Positions 27,062 through 35,928 of a DNA stretch of 64,000 bases are shown here, piece after piece. Source of the stretch: Demequina sediminis. GTDB taxonomy: Bacteria; Actinomycetota; Actinomycetes; Actinomycetales; Demequinaceae. The stretch spans positions 930,001 through 994,000 of the forward strand of contig NZ_AP027736.1 in assembly GCF_030296675.1 (NCBI RefSeq), given 5' to 3'. The translations under genes and the position numbers were made by a program. The notes below the pieces were generated by a model. It was given only the letters and a program-made list of their open reading frames with translations, did not search any database and was not told where the DNA came from. Every line of letters begins with the position of its first letter. Within the stretch, counting starts at the first letter, position 1.

Positions 27062-27829
27062 CTACTGTCCCATGGCGTGGACGCCGCCGTCCACGTGGAT
27101 CATCTCGCCGGTGGTGGCGGGGAACCAGTCGGACAGCAGGGCGGTCACGGCGCGAGCGGTGGGCTCGGTCGCGGAGGAATCCCAGCCGAGCGGCGCGCGC
27201 TCCGACCAGCGGCCCTCCATCTGGTCGAATCCGGGGATGTGCTTGGCCGCGGTGGTCTTGATGGGGCCCGCAGACACGACGTTGCAGCGGATCCCGAGCG
27301 GACCCAGGTCGCGCGCCACGTAACGGTTGACGGCCTCGAATGCGGCCTTCGCCACTCCCATCCAGTCGTACACCGGCCACGCAAAGCGACCGTCGAACGT
27401 GAGGCCGACGATCGAGCCGCCGCCGGTGAGCAGCGGCTGGGTGGCCTGCGCGAGCGCCTTGAGCGAGTACGCGGAGATGTGCACGGCCGTGGACACGTCC
27501 TCCCACTCGCCCGACATGAAGTTGCCGCCCATGACGGACTGCGGGGCGAAGCCGATCGAGTGGACCACGCCGTCGAGGTGCGGAACGTGCTCGCGCACGC
27601 GGTCGGCGAGCGCCTCGAGGTGGGCGGGATCGGTGACGTCGAGCTCGACCACGGGCGCCTCGACGGGCAGGCGGCGGCCCATGGCCTGCGTGATCTTGAA
27701 CGTGCGACCCACGCCGGTGAGCACCACGGTGGCGCCCTGCTCCTGGCACAGTCGCGCCACGTCGAATGCGATCGAGCCCTCGGTGAGCACTCCGGTCACG
27801 AGGATGCTCTTGCCTTCAAGGATGCCCAT
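27062..27829 (-). CDS. fabI: Enoyl-ACP reductase (InhA/FabI)
   Basis: A 255-residue short-chain dehydrogenase-type enoyl-[acyl-carrier-protein] reductase, the last reductive step of fatty-acid elongation, using NADH. The N-terminus GILEGKSILVTGVLTEGSIA and the catalytic pair Tyr154/Lys161 (YDWMGVAK) align with InhA Tyr158/Lys165. It follows fabG in the same order as mycobacterial mabA-inhA. There is a 37-bp gap to fabG, and AGGAGG sits just before the ATG. It belongs to the family inhibited by isoniazid adducts and triclosan. Confidence 0.95.
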   Translation of the reverse strand: MGILEGKSILVTGVLTEGSIAFDVARLCQEQGATVVLTGVGRTFKITQAMGRRLPVEAPVVELDVTDPAHLEALADRVREHVPHLDGVVHSIGFAPQSVMGGNFMSGEWEDVSTAVHISAYSLKALAQATQPLLTGGGSIVGLTFDGRFAWPVYDWMGVAKAAFEAVNRYVARDLGPLGIRCNVVSAGPIKTTAAKHIPGFDQMEGRWSERAPLGWDSSATEPTARAVTALLSDWFPATTGEMIHVDGGVHAMGQ

Positions 27830-27866
27830 GGTTCCTCCTGGGGATTGGGACGATGCTGGGGCTGGC

Positions 27867-28571
27867 TTAGTGGCCCATGCCGAGTCCGCCGTCGACGGGC
27901 AGCACGGCGCCGGACACGTAGCCGGCCGCGTCGGACGCGAGGTAGACGGCGGCGGCGGCGACCTCGGCGGTAGAACCGAAGCGCTTGGCAGGAATGGTCG
28001 ACTCGTACTGCTTGACGGTGTCCTCGGGCAGCTCCGCCGTCATGTCGGTGGTGATGAAGCCGGGTGCGATGACATTCGCGGTGATGCCGCGGGCGCCCAC
28101 CTCGCGCGTGATCGAGCGCGCCATGCCGACCAGGGCGGACTTGGAGGCCGAGTAGTTGACCTGGCCTGGGTTACCCATGAGGCCCACGACGGAGCCGATC
28201 AGGATGATCCGCCCGTAGCGCTCGCGCATCATCGAGTTCACGGCGCGACGCACGCAGCGGAACGTGCCGGTGAGGTTGACGTCGAGCACCTGCGAGAAGT
28301 CGTCGTCGGACATGCGCATGAGCAGCCCGTCGCGCGTGATGCCGGCGTTGGCCACCAGGACGCGGACGCGCCCGTGCTGGGCCTCGAGTTCGTCGAAGGC
28401 CGCGTTGACGGCATCGGTGTCCGTGACGTCGGCGATCGCTCCGGTCACTCCGTCGGGGAGGTCTCCCCCGCGGTAGATGGTCGACACGGTGTCGCCATTG
28501 GCGACGAACGCCTCGGCGAGGGAGCGGCCGATGCCGCGCGCGGCTCCGGTGACAAGGACGTGGCGGGTCAT
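27867..28571 (-). CDS. fabG: 3-oxoacyl-ACP reductase
   Basis: A 234-residue NADPH-dependent short-chain dehydrogenase reducing beta-ketoacyl-ACP. The cofactor motif TGAARGIG is at 8-15, the NANAG-type motif at 74-77, and the catalytic Ser127, Tyr140 and Lys144 are in GSVVGLMGNPGQVNYSASK. The C-terminal VLPVDGGLGMGH is typical of FabG1/MabA. The ATG at 28571 lies 7 nt after TACCGT, giving a leaderless start; much longer in-frame extensions are antisense to SURF1 and rejected. Confidence 0.95.
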   Translation of the reverse strand: MTRHVLVTGAARGIGRSLAEAFVANGDTVSTIYRGGDLPDGVTGAIADVTDTDAVNAAFDELEAQHGRVRVLVANAGITRDGLLMRMSDDDFSQVLDVNLTGTFRCVRRAVNSMMRERYGRIILIGSVVGLMGNPGQVNYSASKSALVGMARSITREVGARGITANVIAPGFITTDMTAELPEDTVKQYESTIPAKRFGSTAEVAAAAVYLASDAAGYVSGAVLPVDGGLGMGH

Positions 28572-28578
28572 GGGGGCC

Positions 28579-28584
28579 ACGGTA
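28579..28584 (-). promoter_or_regulatory. -10 element of the fabG-fabI-sixA-GH88 unit
   Basis: TACCGT on the minus strand, 7 nt before the fabG ATG. Only 37 bp separate it from the divergent SURF1 -10. Confidence 0.5.
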
Positions 28585-28621
28585 GCGGAGCGCCGGGGCC
28601 GCGCGCGAAAAGCGCGCCCAC

Positions 28622-28627
28622 TAGCAT
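28622..28627 (+). promoter_or_regulatory. -10 element of SURF1 gene
   Basis: TAGCAT, 7 nt before the GTG at 28635, with no ribosome-binding site. Confidence 0.5.
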
Positions 28628-28634
28628 CGTGCGG

Positions 28635-29435
28635 GTGACCACCGCCTCCCGCGCCGCGCGCATCGTCCGCGTGATCGGGGCCGTCCTGCTCATCGCCGCG
28701 ATCTCGGCGGTCGCCGTGCGGGCGGGGTTCTGGCAGTGGGGCCGGCACGAGGCGCGCGCCGAGGCGATCGCGCTCTACGAGGCCAATGCGCAGGCCGATC
28801 CTGTCCCGCTGGCCGCCGCAGTGCCTCCCGGCGCGGCCGTGGGCGACGCCGAGTGGACCACGGTCTCCGTGTCGGGCATGTTCGACTCCGACTCGCTGAC
28901 GCTGCTGCGCAATCGGCCCATCGACCGCGAACGCGTGTATCAGGTGCTGGTGTGGTTCGACACCGAGGACGGCCGGTCGCTGCTCCTCAACGCCGGCTAC
29001 GTGCCGGTGCCGGGGCCCGACGAGGATCTCGCGCTCGCGGACTTGCCCACCGGTGAGGTCGAGGTCACGGCCGTGCTGCGCGTCGCGGAGCCCGACGACG
29101 GCCGCCGCGACGACGGCGCCACGCGCGTCACGCCGCTCCAGATGCCCCCGCCCTCGCTCGAGCCCATCGACGGCTACGCGATGGTGCGCGAGGCGTGCTT
29201 CGACGGCACGTGTGTCGACTCGTTCGGCGGGCAGGTGCCGTTGCCCACGCTCAGCCTGGGGCCGCACCTCGCGTATGCATGGCAGTGGTTCGCCCTCGCG
29301 CTGTTCGCGCCCGCGGCGGGCATCGTGATCGCCCGGCGCGGTTCCCGCGGCGACACAGACGATGCCCCGCGCACCGCCGCGCGCGCGTCCCGCCGGTCCG
29401 GCCCCACCGACGAGGAGATCGAGGACGCGCTGTAG
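28635..29435 (+). CDS. SURF1-family cytochrome oxidase assembly protein
   Basis: A 266-residue membrane protein of the SURF1/Shy1 family, which helps insert haem into the aa3-type cytochrome oxidase. The N-terminal membrane helix ends in GFWQWGRHEARA, where the family has a conserved Trp-Gln-Arg set. The extracytoplasmic domain includes LTLLRNRPIDRERVYQVLVWF and LLLNAGYVPVP, and a second helix near residue 230 (HLAYAWQWFALALFAP) returns through the membrane. It fits with the haem A synthase gene ctaA encoded 13 kb away. Confidence 0.88.
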   Translation: MTTASRAARIVRVIGAVLLIAAISAVAVRAGFWQWGRHEARAEAIALYEANAQADPVPLAAAVPPGAAVGDAEWTTVSVSGMFDSDSLTLLRNRPIDRERVYQVLVWFDTEDGRSLLLNAGYVPVPGPDEDLALADLPTGEVEVTAVLRVAEPDDGRRDDGATRVTPLQMPPPSLEPIDGYAMVREACFDGTCVDSFGGQVPLPTLSLGPHLAYAWQWFALALFAPAAGIVIARRGSRGDTDDAPRTAARASRRSGPTDEEIEDAL

Positions 29436-29472
29436 CGTCCCCGCGTCCCCGCGTCGCCCAGTGGCCGACCCG

Positions 29473-31070
29473 CTACGCCAGGGAGATGAGCTCCTTGTAG
29501 GATTCGTTCCACAGGTCCTCGACGGCGTCGGGCAGCAGCAACACGCGCTCGGGCTCGAGCGCCTCGACGGCGCCCTCGTCGTGCGTGACGAGCACCACGG
29601 CGCCCTCGTAGGTGCGCAGCGCACGCAGGATCTCCGCACGCGAGGCCGGGTCCAGGTTGTTCGTCGGCTCGTCGAGGAGCAGCACGTTCGCCTGCGACAC
29701 CACCAGGGTCGCGAGCGCGAGCCTGGTCTTCTCGCCGCCCGAGAGCACCTTGGCCGGCTTGTAGGCATCGTCCCCGATGAACAGGAACGAGCCGAGCACG
29801 TTGCGCACCGCGGTGTCGTCGAGGTCGGGGGCCGCGTGGCGCAGGTTCTCGAGCACCGTCGCGTCCATGTCGAGAGTGTCGTGCTCCTGCGCGTAGTAGC
29901 CCAGCTTGAGGCCGTGCCCCGGCTGCACCTCGCCGGTGTCGGGGTCTTCAACGCCTCCCAGCAGGCGCAGCAGCGTGGTCTTGCCGGCACCGTTGAGTCC
30001 CAGCACCACGACGCGCGAGCCGCGGTCGATCGCCAGCTCGACATCGGTGAACACCTCGAGAGAGCCGTACGACTTCGACAGCTCGGCGGCGCGCAGCGGC
30101 GTCTTGCCGCACGCCGCCGGCGTCGGGAAGCGCAGCGACGCGACGCGGTCCTGCACGCGCTCGCTCTCGACACCCGCCAGCATGCGTTCGGCGCGCTTGG
30201 CCATGTTCTGCGCCGCGACGGCCTTGGTGGCGGTCGCCTTCATCTTCGCGGCCTGCGCCATCAGCGCGGCGGCCTTCTTTTCGGCGTTGTCGCGCTCGCG
30301 TCGCCTGCGCTTCTCGTCCGTCTCCCGCTGGCGCAGGTACAGGTCCCAGCCCAGCGCGTACTGGTCGAGCTCGCCGCGGTTCGCGTCGAGGTGGAACACG
30401 CGCGTCACCGACGCCCTGAGCAGCTCGACGTCATGGGAGATCACCACGAGTCCACCGGGGAAGGACGCGAGGAAGCCGCGTAGCCACACGATCGAGTCCG
30501 CGTCAAGGTGGTTGGTGGGCTCGTCCAGCAGCAGGGTCTCGGCGTCGGAGAACAGGATGCGCGCGAGTTCGACACGGCGGCGCTGACCGCCGGACAGGGT
30601 TCCGAGCGGCTGACCCAGGATGCGCTCGTCGAGCCCCAGGTTCGCGGCGATCCGCTGCGCCTCGGACTCGGCCGCATAGCCGCCTGCCGCGCGGAAGCGC
30701 TCCTCGATGCGCGGATACGCGTCCATGGCCTTCTCCATGACCTTCGGGTCGGGGCTCGCCATGCCCTCCTCCGCCTCGCGCATCTTGGAGGCGAGCGCGG
30801 CCAGGTCCCGCACGGCCAGAATGCGATCGAGCGCGAGCTGCGTGGGCTCGCCCTCGCGCGGGTCCTGAGGCAGGTAGCCGATGCTGCCCTTGTGGGACAC
30901 CGAGCCTCCCGTGGGCTGCGCCTCGCCCGCGAGGATGCGCGTCATGGTGGTCTTGCCGGCGCCGTTGCGCCCGACCAGTCCCACCCGGTCGCCGGGTCCG
31001 ATTTGGAAGGTCGAGGGTGCAGCAGCACACGGGCGCCGATGCGGACCTCCAGATCCTTGGCGATGATCAC
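29473..31070 (-). CDS. ABC-F family ATPase (frameshifted here)
   Basis: A soluble protein of about 532 residues with two ABC domains and no membrane part, of the ABC-F class that acts on ribosomes. The first domain has GRNGAGKTTM, LSGGQRRRVELARILF and LLLDEPTNHLD; an Arg/Lys-rich linker (residues about 240-300) follows; the second domain has [26 protein letters not shown] and LLLDEPTNNLD. The first 20 residues (IIAKDLEVRIGARVLLHP, from GTG 31070) lie in another frame. Adding one base near 31015-31017 restores LLHPSTFQIGPGDRV. It could be a translation-throttle or antibiotic-protection member. Confidence 0.88.
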
Positions 31071-31200
31071 ACGTTCTCCCTGCGGCTGATGACTGGTGAT
31101 GGTGGGGTTCCCACAACGTTTGCGCACCCCCGGCGAAACCCCGGTGCGTGGACCGGGCGCGCGGCTAGGGTTGCCGCGTCCATTATCCCAGGGGGTTCCC

Positions 31201-31884
31201 ATGGCTCAGCACCGCGGCCTCGCCGGCCAGTCCATCGCACTCATCGCCGTCTTCGCGGGCCTCATCGCCGCATCGACGCTCGTGCCCGAGATCACGCTCG
31301 TGGGCGGCGTCCCGCTCACGCTGCAGACGTTCGCAATCGTGCTCTCCGGCCTGGTCCTGGGTGCATGGCGCGCGCTGGCCGCGGTGACGCTCTACCTGAT
31401 CCTTGGCTTCGCCGGGCTGCCCATCTTCGCGAACGGAGCCGCCGGTCTCGCGGTCCTCACCGGCCCCACGGGCGGCTACCTGATCGGCTTCATGCTCGCC
31501 GCCGTGGTCCTGGGCGCGAGCGCCTCGGCGCTGGCGCGTGCCGGGATCCTCGCACGCCGCGGAGTCGCCGCTGCCGCGCTCATCGGGGTGGGATTGCTGT
31601 CCCTTCCCGCCGTCTACATGGTCGGCGTGCCGTGGCTGGCCTGGCGCACCGGCATGACGATCATGCCCGTGGGCTGCAGCGGCCTCACCGACCCCGACTG
31701 CGTGTCCGCGGTGACCGTGGGCGTCATCCCCTTCCTGGTGGGCGACCTCATCAAGGTGGTGCTCGCCGGACTGGTCGCCGCGACCATCCACCGTGCCTAC
31801 CCCGGCCTGCTGGGATCGGCCCGCGCCGTCGTCGCGGCCTCCTGCGACGGTGCGGAGGACAAGGCGGCGGCCGCCACCGCTTAA
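31201..31884 (+). CDS. bioY: Biotin ECF transporter S component BioY
   Basis: A 227-residue membrane protein, the biotin-binding subunit of an energy-coupling-factor transporter. About six membrane helices are visible. The family segment GVPLTLQTFAIVLSGLVLG near residue 40 and GPTGGYLIGFMLAA near 95 form the biotin site, and GDLIKVVLAG near the end is typical. The ATG at 31201 is preceded by an AGGGGG ribosome-binding site and a TAGGGT hexamer at 31166. bioM and bioN follow directly, completing the transporter. Confidence 0.92.
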   Translation: MAQHRGLAGQSIALIAVFAGLIAASTLVPEITLVGGVPLTLQTFAIVLSGLVLGAWRALAAVTLYLILGFAGLPIFANGAAGLAVLTGPTGGYLIGFMLAAVVLGASASALARAGILARRGVAAAALIGVGLLSLPAVYMVGVPWLAWRTGMTIMPVGCSGLTDPDCVSAVTVGVIPFLVGDLIKVVLAGLVAATIHRAYPGLLGSARAVVAASCDGAEDKAAAATA

Positions 31885-31887
31885 CCT
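31882..31887 (+). promoter_or_regulatory. Possible internal -10 element before bioM
   Basis: TAACCT overlaps the bioY stop and ends 6 nt before the bioM ATG, where no ribosome-binding site is visible. It may start a second, leaderless transcript for bioMN. Confidence 0.4.
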
Positions 31888-31893
31888 TGACGC

Positions 31894-32601
31894 ATGATCG
31901 AGTTCAAGGAGGCGGCGGTCGTCGCGCCCGATTCGGGTGTGCCGATCCTCGAGCCCACCACGCTCACCCTCACCGAGGACCGCATCAGCATCATCGGCGC
32001 GAACGGTTCGGGCAAGTCCACGCTGGCGCGTCTCATCAACGGCCTCGTGCTGCCGGTGACCGGCTCCGTCGAGGTGGACGGCCTCGACACGCAGAAGAAC
32101 GGGGCGCAGGTGCGCCGTAAGGTGGGCTACCTCTTCACGGACCCCTCCGCGCAGCTCATCATGCCCACGGGCGTCGAGGACGTGGCGCTCTCGCTGCGGC
32201 GCGTGATCAAGAACCGCAAGGAGCGCGAGGAGGCCGCGATGGCCGCGCTCAAGGAGATCGGCCTCGCCGCGAAGGCCGACGTCTCGGTCAACGCGCTCTC
32301 GGGAGGCCAGCGCCAGCTGCTCGCGCTCGCGGGCGTGCTTGCGTGCACCCCCGAGATCGTTGTCGCCGACGAGCCGACCACACTGCTCGACCTGCGCTGG
32401 CGCGCCCACGTGGGCGCGCTGTTGCGCTCGCTGCCGCTCCAGGTCATCGAGGTCACGCACGACCTCGACTCGGCGGCGCGTGCCGAGCGCACGCTCGTGG
32501 TCGACCTGGGCCGCGTGGTCTTCGACGGCGATCCCAAGGAGGCCGTGGGGATCTACCGCGACCTCATGTTCGGCCGCGCGACGCAGGGCGCCACCGCGTG
32601 A
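31894..32601 (+). CDS. bioM: Biotin ECF transporter ATPase BioM
   Basis: A 235-residue ABC-type ATPase energising biotin uptake. Walker A is GANGSGKST (35-43), the signature LSGGQRQLLALAG, Walker B IVVADEPTTLLDL and the switch His in EVTHDLDS. It has the length of a single-domain ECF A subunit. The next gene starts within its stop (GTGA), so the ATPase and the T component are translated together. Confidence 0.93.
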   Translation: MIEFKEAAVVAPDSGVPILEPTTLTLTEDRISIIGANGSGKSTLARLINGLVLPVTGSVEVDGLDTQKNGAQVRRKVGYLFTDPSAQLIMPTGVEDVALSLRRVIKNRKEREEAAMAALKEIGLAAKADVSVNALSGGQRQLLALAGVLACTPEIVVADEPTTLLDLRWRAHVGALLRSLPLQVIEVTHDLDSAARAERTLVVDLGRVVFDGDPKEAVGIYRDLMFGRATQGATA

Positions 32602-33323
32602 TCTCGCTGCTCGGGCTGTACCGGCCGCGGCGCACGCCGCTGCACCGGGCACCCGTGTGGTTCAAGATGCTCCTGCTGCTGGGCATCTCGATCACGACCA
32701 TCGCCGTGTCGGATCCCGTCACGACCATCGGCATCACGGCCGCGTGCCTCCTCCTGCTCGCCTCGACCCTCCCTCCCCTCAAGGCGACGCTCAAGGGCAT
32801 GGCGTTCATCATCGTGATCGCGGCGCTCACCACGCTCTTCCAGTTGTGGCGCGGGGAGTACGTGCGCGCTCTCGACCTCGCGGGCGACCTCATTTCGATC
32901 GCGGCGCTCGCCCTCGCGATCACGAGCTCGACCTCCATGGGCGCGATGCTCGACTTCATCACCACCCTCGCGACGCCGCTCAAGTGGATCCTGCCGCCCG
33001 AGACCATTGGCGTGATGGTCTCGCTCACGCTGCGCTCGATCCCCGAGGCCGCCCGCATCCTCACCGAGGCCAGGGTGGCCGCCCGTGCCCGCGGCCTTGA
33101 TCGCGACGTCCGCGCGATCCTGTTCCCCTCCGCGTCACGCACCGTGGGCTTCGCGCTCCAGTTGGGGCAGGCGCTTCACGCCCGCGGCATCGCGGAACAC
33201 GGCCGCGCGGCAAAGGCCACCCCTCGCCCGGCCCCGCAAGGGGACGATGCCGTGGCCCCGGTTCTTCCGTCGCCTCCCGTGCGCGAGGCCGTCCCTGGGG
33301 ACCCCGAGAACTCCACGAGTTAG
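32598..33323 (+). CDS. bioN: Biotin ECF transporter T component BioN
   Basis: A 241-residue transmembrane coupling protein linking BioM to BioY, with five or six membrane helices and the coupling motif ARVAARARGLDRD (an Ala-Arg-Gly box of ECF T proteins) near residue 160. The last 35 residues are Pro/Ala-rich and poorly conserved, and carry one copy of the GGACGATGCC repeat. The stop overlaps the convergent vapC stop by 4 bp. Confidence 0.9.
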   Translation: MISLLGLYRPRRTPLHRAPVWFKMLLLLGISITTIAVSDPVTTIGITAACLLLLASTLPPLKATLKGMAFIIVIAALTTLFQLWRGEYVRALDLAGDLISIAALALAITSSTSMGAMLDFITTLATPLKWILPPETIGVMVSLTLRSIPEAARILTEARVAARARGLDRDVRAILFPSASRTVGFALQLGQALHARGIAEHGRAAKATPRPAPQGDDAVAPVLPSPPVREAVPGDPENSTS

Positions 33324-33745
33324 GGCGCGAGTTCAGGGCCGTCCCAAGGATTGATCCACGGGACGCCGGTGCGGGCGAAGTCCTGAGCGTTTCCGGTCAC
33401 GACCGTCGCCCCGTGCACGTGTGCGACCGCGGCGATCATGCAGTCGGCCATGCCGGGCGCCTGGGGATGGGCGAGGAGTCGGCCCGCCACGATCGCCGCC
33501 TCGGCCGTGAGGTCGAGGACCCGTCCACCGAAGGTGTGGACGAGCGCCTCGAGCCACGCGTCGAGCGTCCGCGCCTGTGCCTCGTCCCCACGCAGCCGCA
33601 GCCTGTCGATCCCGTACCGGATCTCCATCAGCACCGGTGCAGGCACGTAGGTCGCGTCGGCCTCGACGCCGCCCGCCCATCGCTCCACCGCCGAATCCCG
33701 CTTGCGCAGCGCGGAAAGCACGTTGGTATCGAGCGCGAAGATCAC
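33320..33745 (-). CDS. vapC: PIN-domain toxin, VapC type
   Basis: A 141-residue PIN-domain ribonuclease expected to cleave RNA, often tRNA or rRNA, when freed from its antitoxin. The acidic metal-binding residues are Asp6 (ALDTN), Glu41 (VLMEIRYG), Asp101 (GMADCMIA) and Asp122 (TGNAQDF). It is the second gene of a toxin-antitoxin pair; its GTG start overlaps the antitoxin stop (GTGA). The gene abuts bioN tail to tail, suggesting a compact insertion. Confidence 0.88.
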   Translation of the reverse strand: MIFALDTNVLSALRKRDSAVERWAGGVEADATYVPAPVLMEIRYGIDRLRLRGDEAQARTLDAWLEALVHTFGGRVLDLTAEAAIVAGRLLAHPQAPGMADCMIAAVAHVHGATVVTGNAQDFARTGVPWINPWDGPELAP

Positions 33746-33987
33746 AGGTCGACCTCGCGCATGGTTCCAGCGACGTGATCGAAATCGACGTCGACTCCGC
33801 CGGAGTCCGGCAACACCCTCATGACCTCGAGGAGCGTCGCGCGCTCGACCGCGGATTCGATGGCACTCAGCCGGTAGACGACCCGCCCATGTTTGGTGAT
33901 GAGGACCTCGTTGCCCTCATCAACTGCCTGCGTCACCACGCTCGTGCGCTGATTCAGATCCCGTGCAGTGAACATCTTGACCGCCAT
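33742..33987 (-). CDS. vapB: Phd/YefM-type antitoxin
   Basis: An 81-residue antitoxin. The N-terminal Phd/YefM DNA-binding and dimer domain is visible in FTARDLNQRTSVVTQAV and VLITKHGRVVYRLSAI. The acidic C-terminus (GGVDVDFDHVAGTMREVDL) would wrap around the toxin active site. It likely represses its own operon; I could not pick out an operator upstream. Confidence 0.85.
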   Translation of the reverse strand: MAVKMFTARDLNQRTSVVTQAVDEGNEVLITKHGRVVYRLSAIESAVERATLLEVMRVLPDSGGVDVDFDHVAGTMREVDL

Positions 33988-34123
33988 GCGCGCGCTCCTT
34001 CACCGTTGTCGCTACATCGCTACTTTACGACCGACGCCCAGTCGGCACCAGAGCGTGGCGGACACCTTCGCACCGCCACGGGCTGGGCGCGCGCTAGCCT
34101 GGAGCCACCACGGGAGGTAACTC

Positions 34124-35023
34124 ATGTCCTTCGATGACGGCGCACGGCTCGACCCCGGGCGCGTGCGGGCAGGCGGGCGCGGCCGACGCGCGGGAGGCAT
34201 CGCCGTCGGCGGCGGACTCGGCGGACTCGCGCTGGTCCTGCTGGTGATGTTCCTGGGCGGTAACCCCGGTGACCTGGACGCACTCATGGGCGGCGTGGGC
34301 GAGGCACCCGTCGACGAGACCGCCCAGGGCGACCTCGCAACGCGTTGCCAGACGGGCGCGGACGCCAACGAGTACACCGACTGCCGCATGGTGGGCGCCG
34401 TCAACTCCCTCGACGCGTACTGGGTCGACGCCCTGCCCGCCGCGGGCTTCGAGCTCGAGTTCCCCGGCGTGACCCTCTTCGAGGCAAGCGCGCAGTCGGG
34501 CTGTGGCACGGCATCGTCCTCGACGGGGCCCTTCTACTGCCCTCCCGACCAGACCATCTACCTCGACGTCGCGTTCTTCGACGTGCTCGAGAGCCAGTTC
34601 GGGGCGTCGGGCGGACCGCTCGCGCAGATGTACGTCATGGCGCACGAATACGGCCACCACCTGCAGAACCAGATGGGGGTGTTTGAGATCGCGGACCGCT
34701 CGGGCGCGGGGGCGGACTCGGACTCCGTCAAGGTCGAGCTCATGGCGGACTGCCTCGCCGGCGTGTGGGCGAGCCACGCGGCGACCGTACCCGACGCGTC
34801 GGGCACGCCGTTCCTCGAGCCGCTCACGGCCGCGGATGTCGCGGACGCCGTCTCCGCCGCGGAGGCCGTGGGTGACGACCGCATTCAGGAGGCGGTCCAG
34901 GGGGAGGCCAACCCGCACACCTTCACGCACGGCACGGCCGAGCAGCGGCGTGACTCGTTCATGACCGGCTACGACACGGGCGACATCGCCCAGTGCGACG
35001 CGTTCGGGGTACTCGCGGGATAG
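34124..35023 (+). CDS. Neutral zinc metallopeptidase, YpfJ type
   Basis: A 299-residue membrane-anchored protein of the neutral zinc metallopeptidase (YpfJ/KPN_02809) family. The cytoplasmic Arg-rich N-terminus is followed by one membrane helix (about 27-45), a linker, and an outside domain with HEYGH at 174-178 (MAHEYGHHLQNQ), the zinc and catalytic site; the third ligand is probably Glu in VELMADCLAGVWAS. Four cysteines (around 75, 87, 127 and 139) could form two disulfides outside the cell. A GGGAGG ribosome-binding site supports the start. The substrate is unknown. Confidence 0.87.
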   Translation: MSFDDGARLDPGRVRAGGRGRRAGGIAVGGGLGGLALVLLVMFLGGNPGDLDALMGGVGEAPVDETAQGDLATRCQTGADANEYTDCRMVGAVNSLDAYWVDALPAAGFELEFPGVTLFEASAQSGCGTASSSTGPFYCPPDQTIYLDVAFFDVLESQFGASGGPLAQMYVMAHEYGHHLQNQMGVFEIADRSGAGADSDSVKVELMADCLAGVWASHAATVPDASGTPFLEPLTAADVADAVSAAEAVGDDRIQEAVQGEANPHTFTHGTAEQRRDSFMTGYDTGDIAQCDAFGVLAG

Positions 35024-35044
35024 GTGAGCCGCGGGGCGACGTCC

Positions 35045-35595
35045 TCAGTGCTCGTCGAGCATCTGCGCGAGCCGTGTCGTCGTGCGCCAGTTGCGGATGG
35101 TCATCACGCGATAGAACGGCGTCGCCATCACGGTCGACATGCGGCTCTTGGTGCGCTGCGCGCTGAGGCGGCGGAAGTAGACGGCCCTCTCCCCGCCCAC
35201 GCGGAGTCGACGCCCTCGCGGATGCCGAACGCCGCGCGCGCCTCCTCGCTGGAGACGCCCGGGCGGAGGAAGGCGACGTCGTAGTGGTAGAGGTCGGGCT
35301 CGCCGCCAAAGCCTGCGGGCGCGGTCGCGACCACGGCGCGCAGGGAGTCGGCGGCGGCCGCGACCACCACGGTGTCGACCGAGAAGTCCTCGGCCAGTAC
35401 CGCCTCGACGGCCTCGGCCGCGGCGATCTCATCGAGTCCTGGCGCGCCAAAGAAGACGTTTCCGGACTGGATGTAGGTGCGTACGCCGTCGAGCCTACGT
35501 GCCGCGAGGGACTCCCTCAGCTGCGCCATGGGCACGATGTTGTGGCCGCCCACGTTGATGCCGCGGATGAGCGCGACGTGAGTGGCCGGGGTCAC
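35045..35595 (-). CDS. DUF1697 family protein (frameshifted here)
   Basis: A protein of about 183 residues matching DUF1697, whose N-terminus reads HVALIRGINVGGHNIVPM and then TYIQSGNVFF. The frame breaks at the C run 35191-35194. With one base added, DSAWAG continues as ERAVYFRRLSAQRTKSRM and then YRVMTIRNWRTTTRLAQ, which is the usual DUF1697 ending, to the stop at 35045. Function unknown. The gene lies between the metallopeptidase (convergent) and the sufT-like gene, close behind the SUF operon but without a functional link that I can see. Confidence 0.78.
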
Positions 35596-35598
35596 GGC

Positions 35599-35928
35599 TC
35601 AGACGTTGAAGCCGAGTGCCCGCAACTGCTCGCGGCCGTCGTCGGTGATCTTGTCGGGGCCCCACGGCGGCATCCACACCCAGTTGATGCGGAAGCCGTC
35701 GACGAGCCCGTCGAGCGCCTGCGAGGTCTGGTCCTCGATGACGTCCGTCAGCGGGCAGGCCGCGGACGTGAGCGTCATGTCGATGACTGCGTGGCGGTTC
35801 TCGTCGAGCATCACGCCATACACGAGTCCCAGGTCGACCACGTTGATGCCCAGCTCGGGGTCGATGACGTCGCGCAGCGCCTCCTCGACATCCGCGGCGT
35901 TGGCCGGCGCGGTGGCGTTCTCTGTCAT
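35599..35928 (-). CDS. SufT-like metal-sulfur cluster assembly factor (DUF59)
   Basis: A 109-residue MIP18/DUF59 protein that helps pass iron-sulfur clusters to target enzymes. Family features are RDVIDPELGINVVDLGLVYG (residues about 17-36) and TSAACPLTDVIEDQ with the reactive Cys, then a Trp-Met-Pro-Pro segment. It is the last gene of the SUF operon; its start overlaps the sufU stop by 4 bp and an AGGAGG site lies 7 nt upstream. Confidence 0.9.
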   Translation of the reverse strand: MTENATAPANAADVEEALRDVIDPELGINVVDLGLVYGVMLDENRHAVIDMTLTSAACPLTDVIEDQTSQALDGLVDGFRINWVWMPPWGPDKITDDGREQLRALGFNV

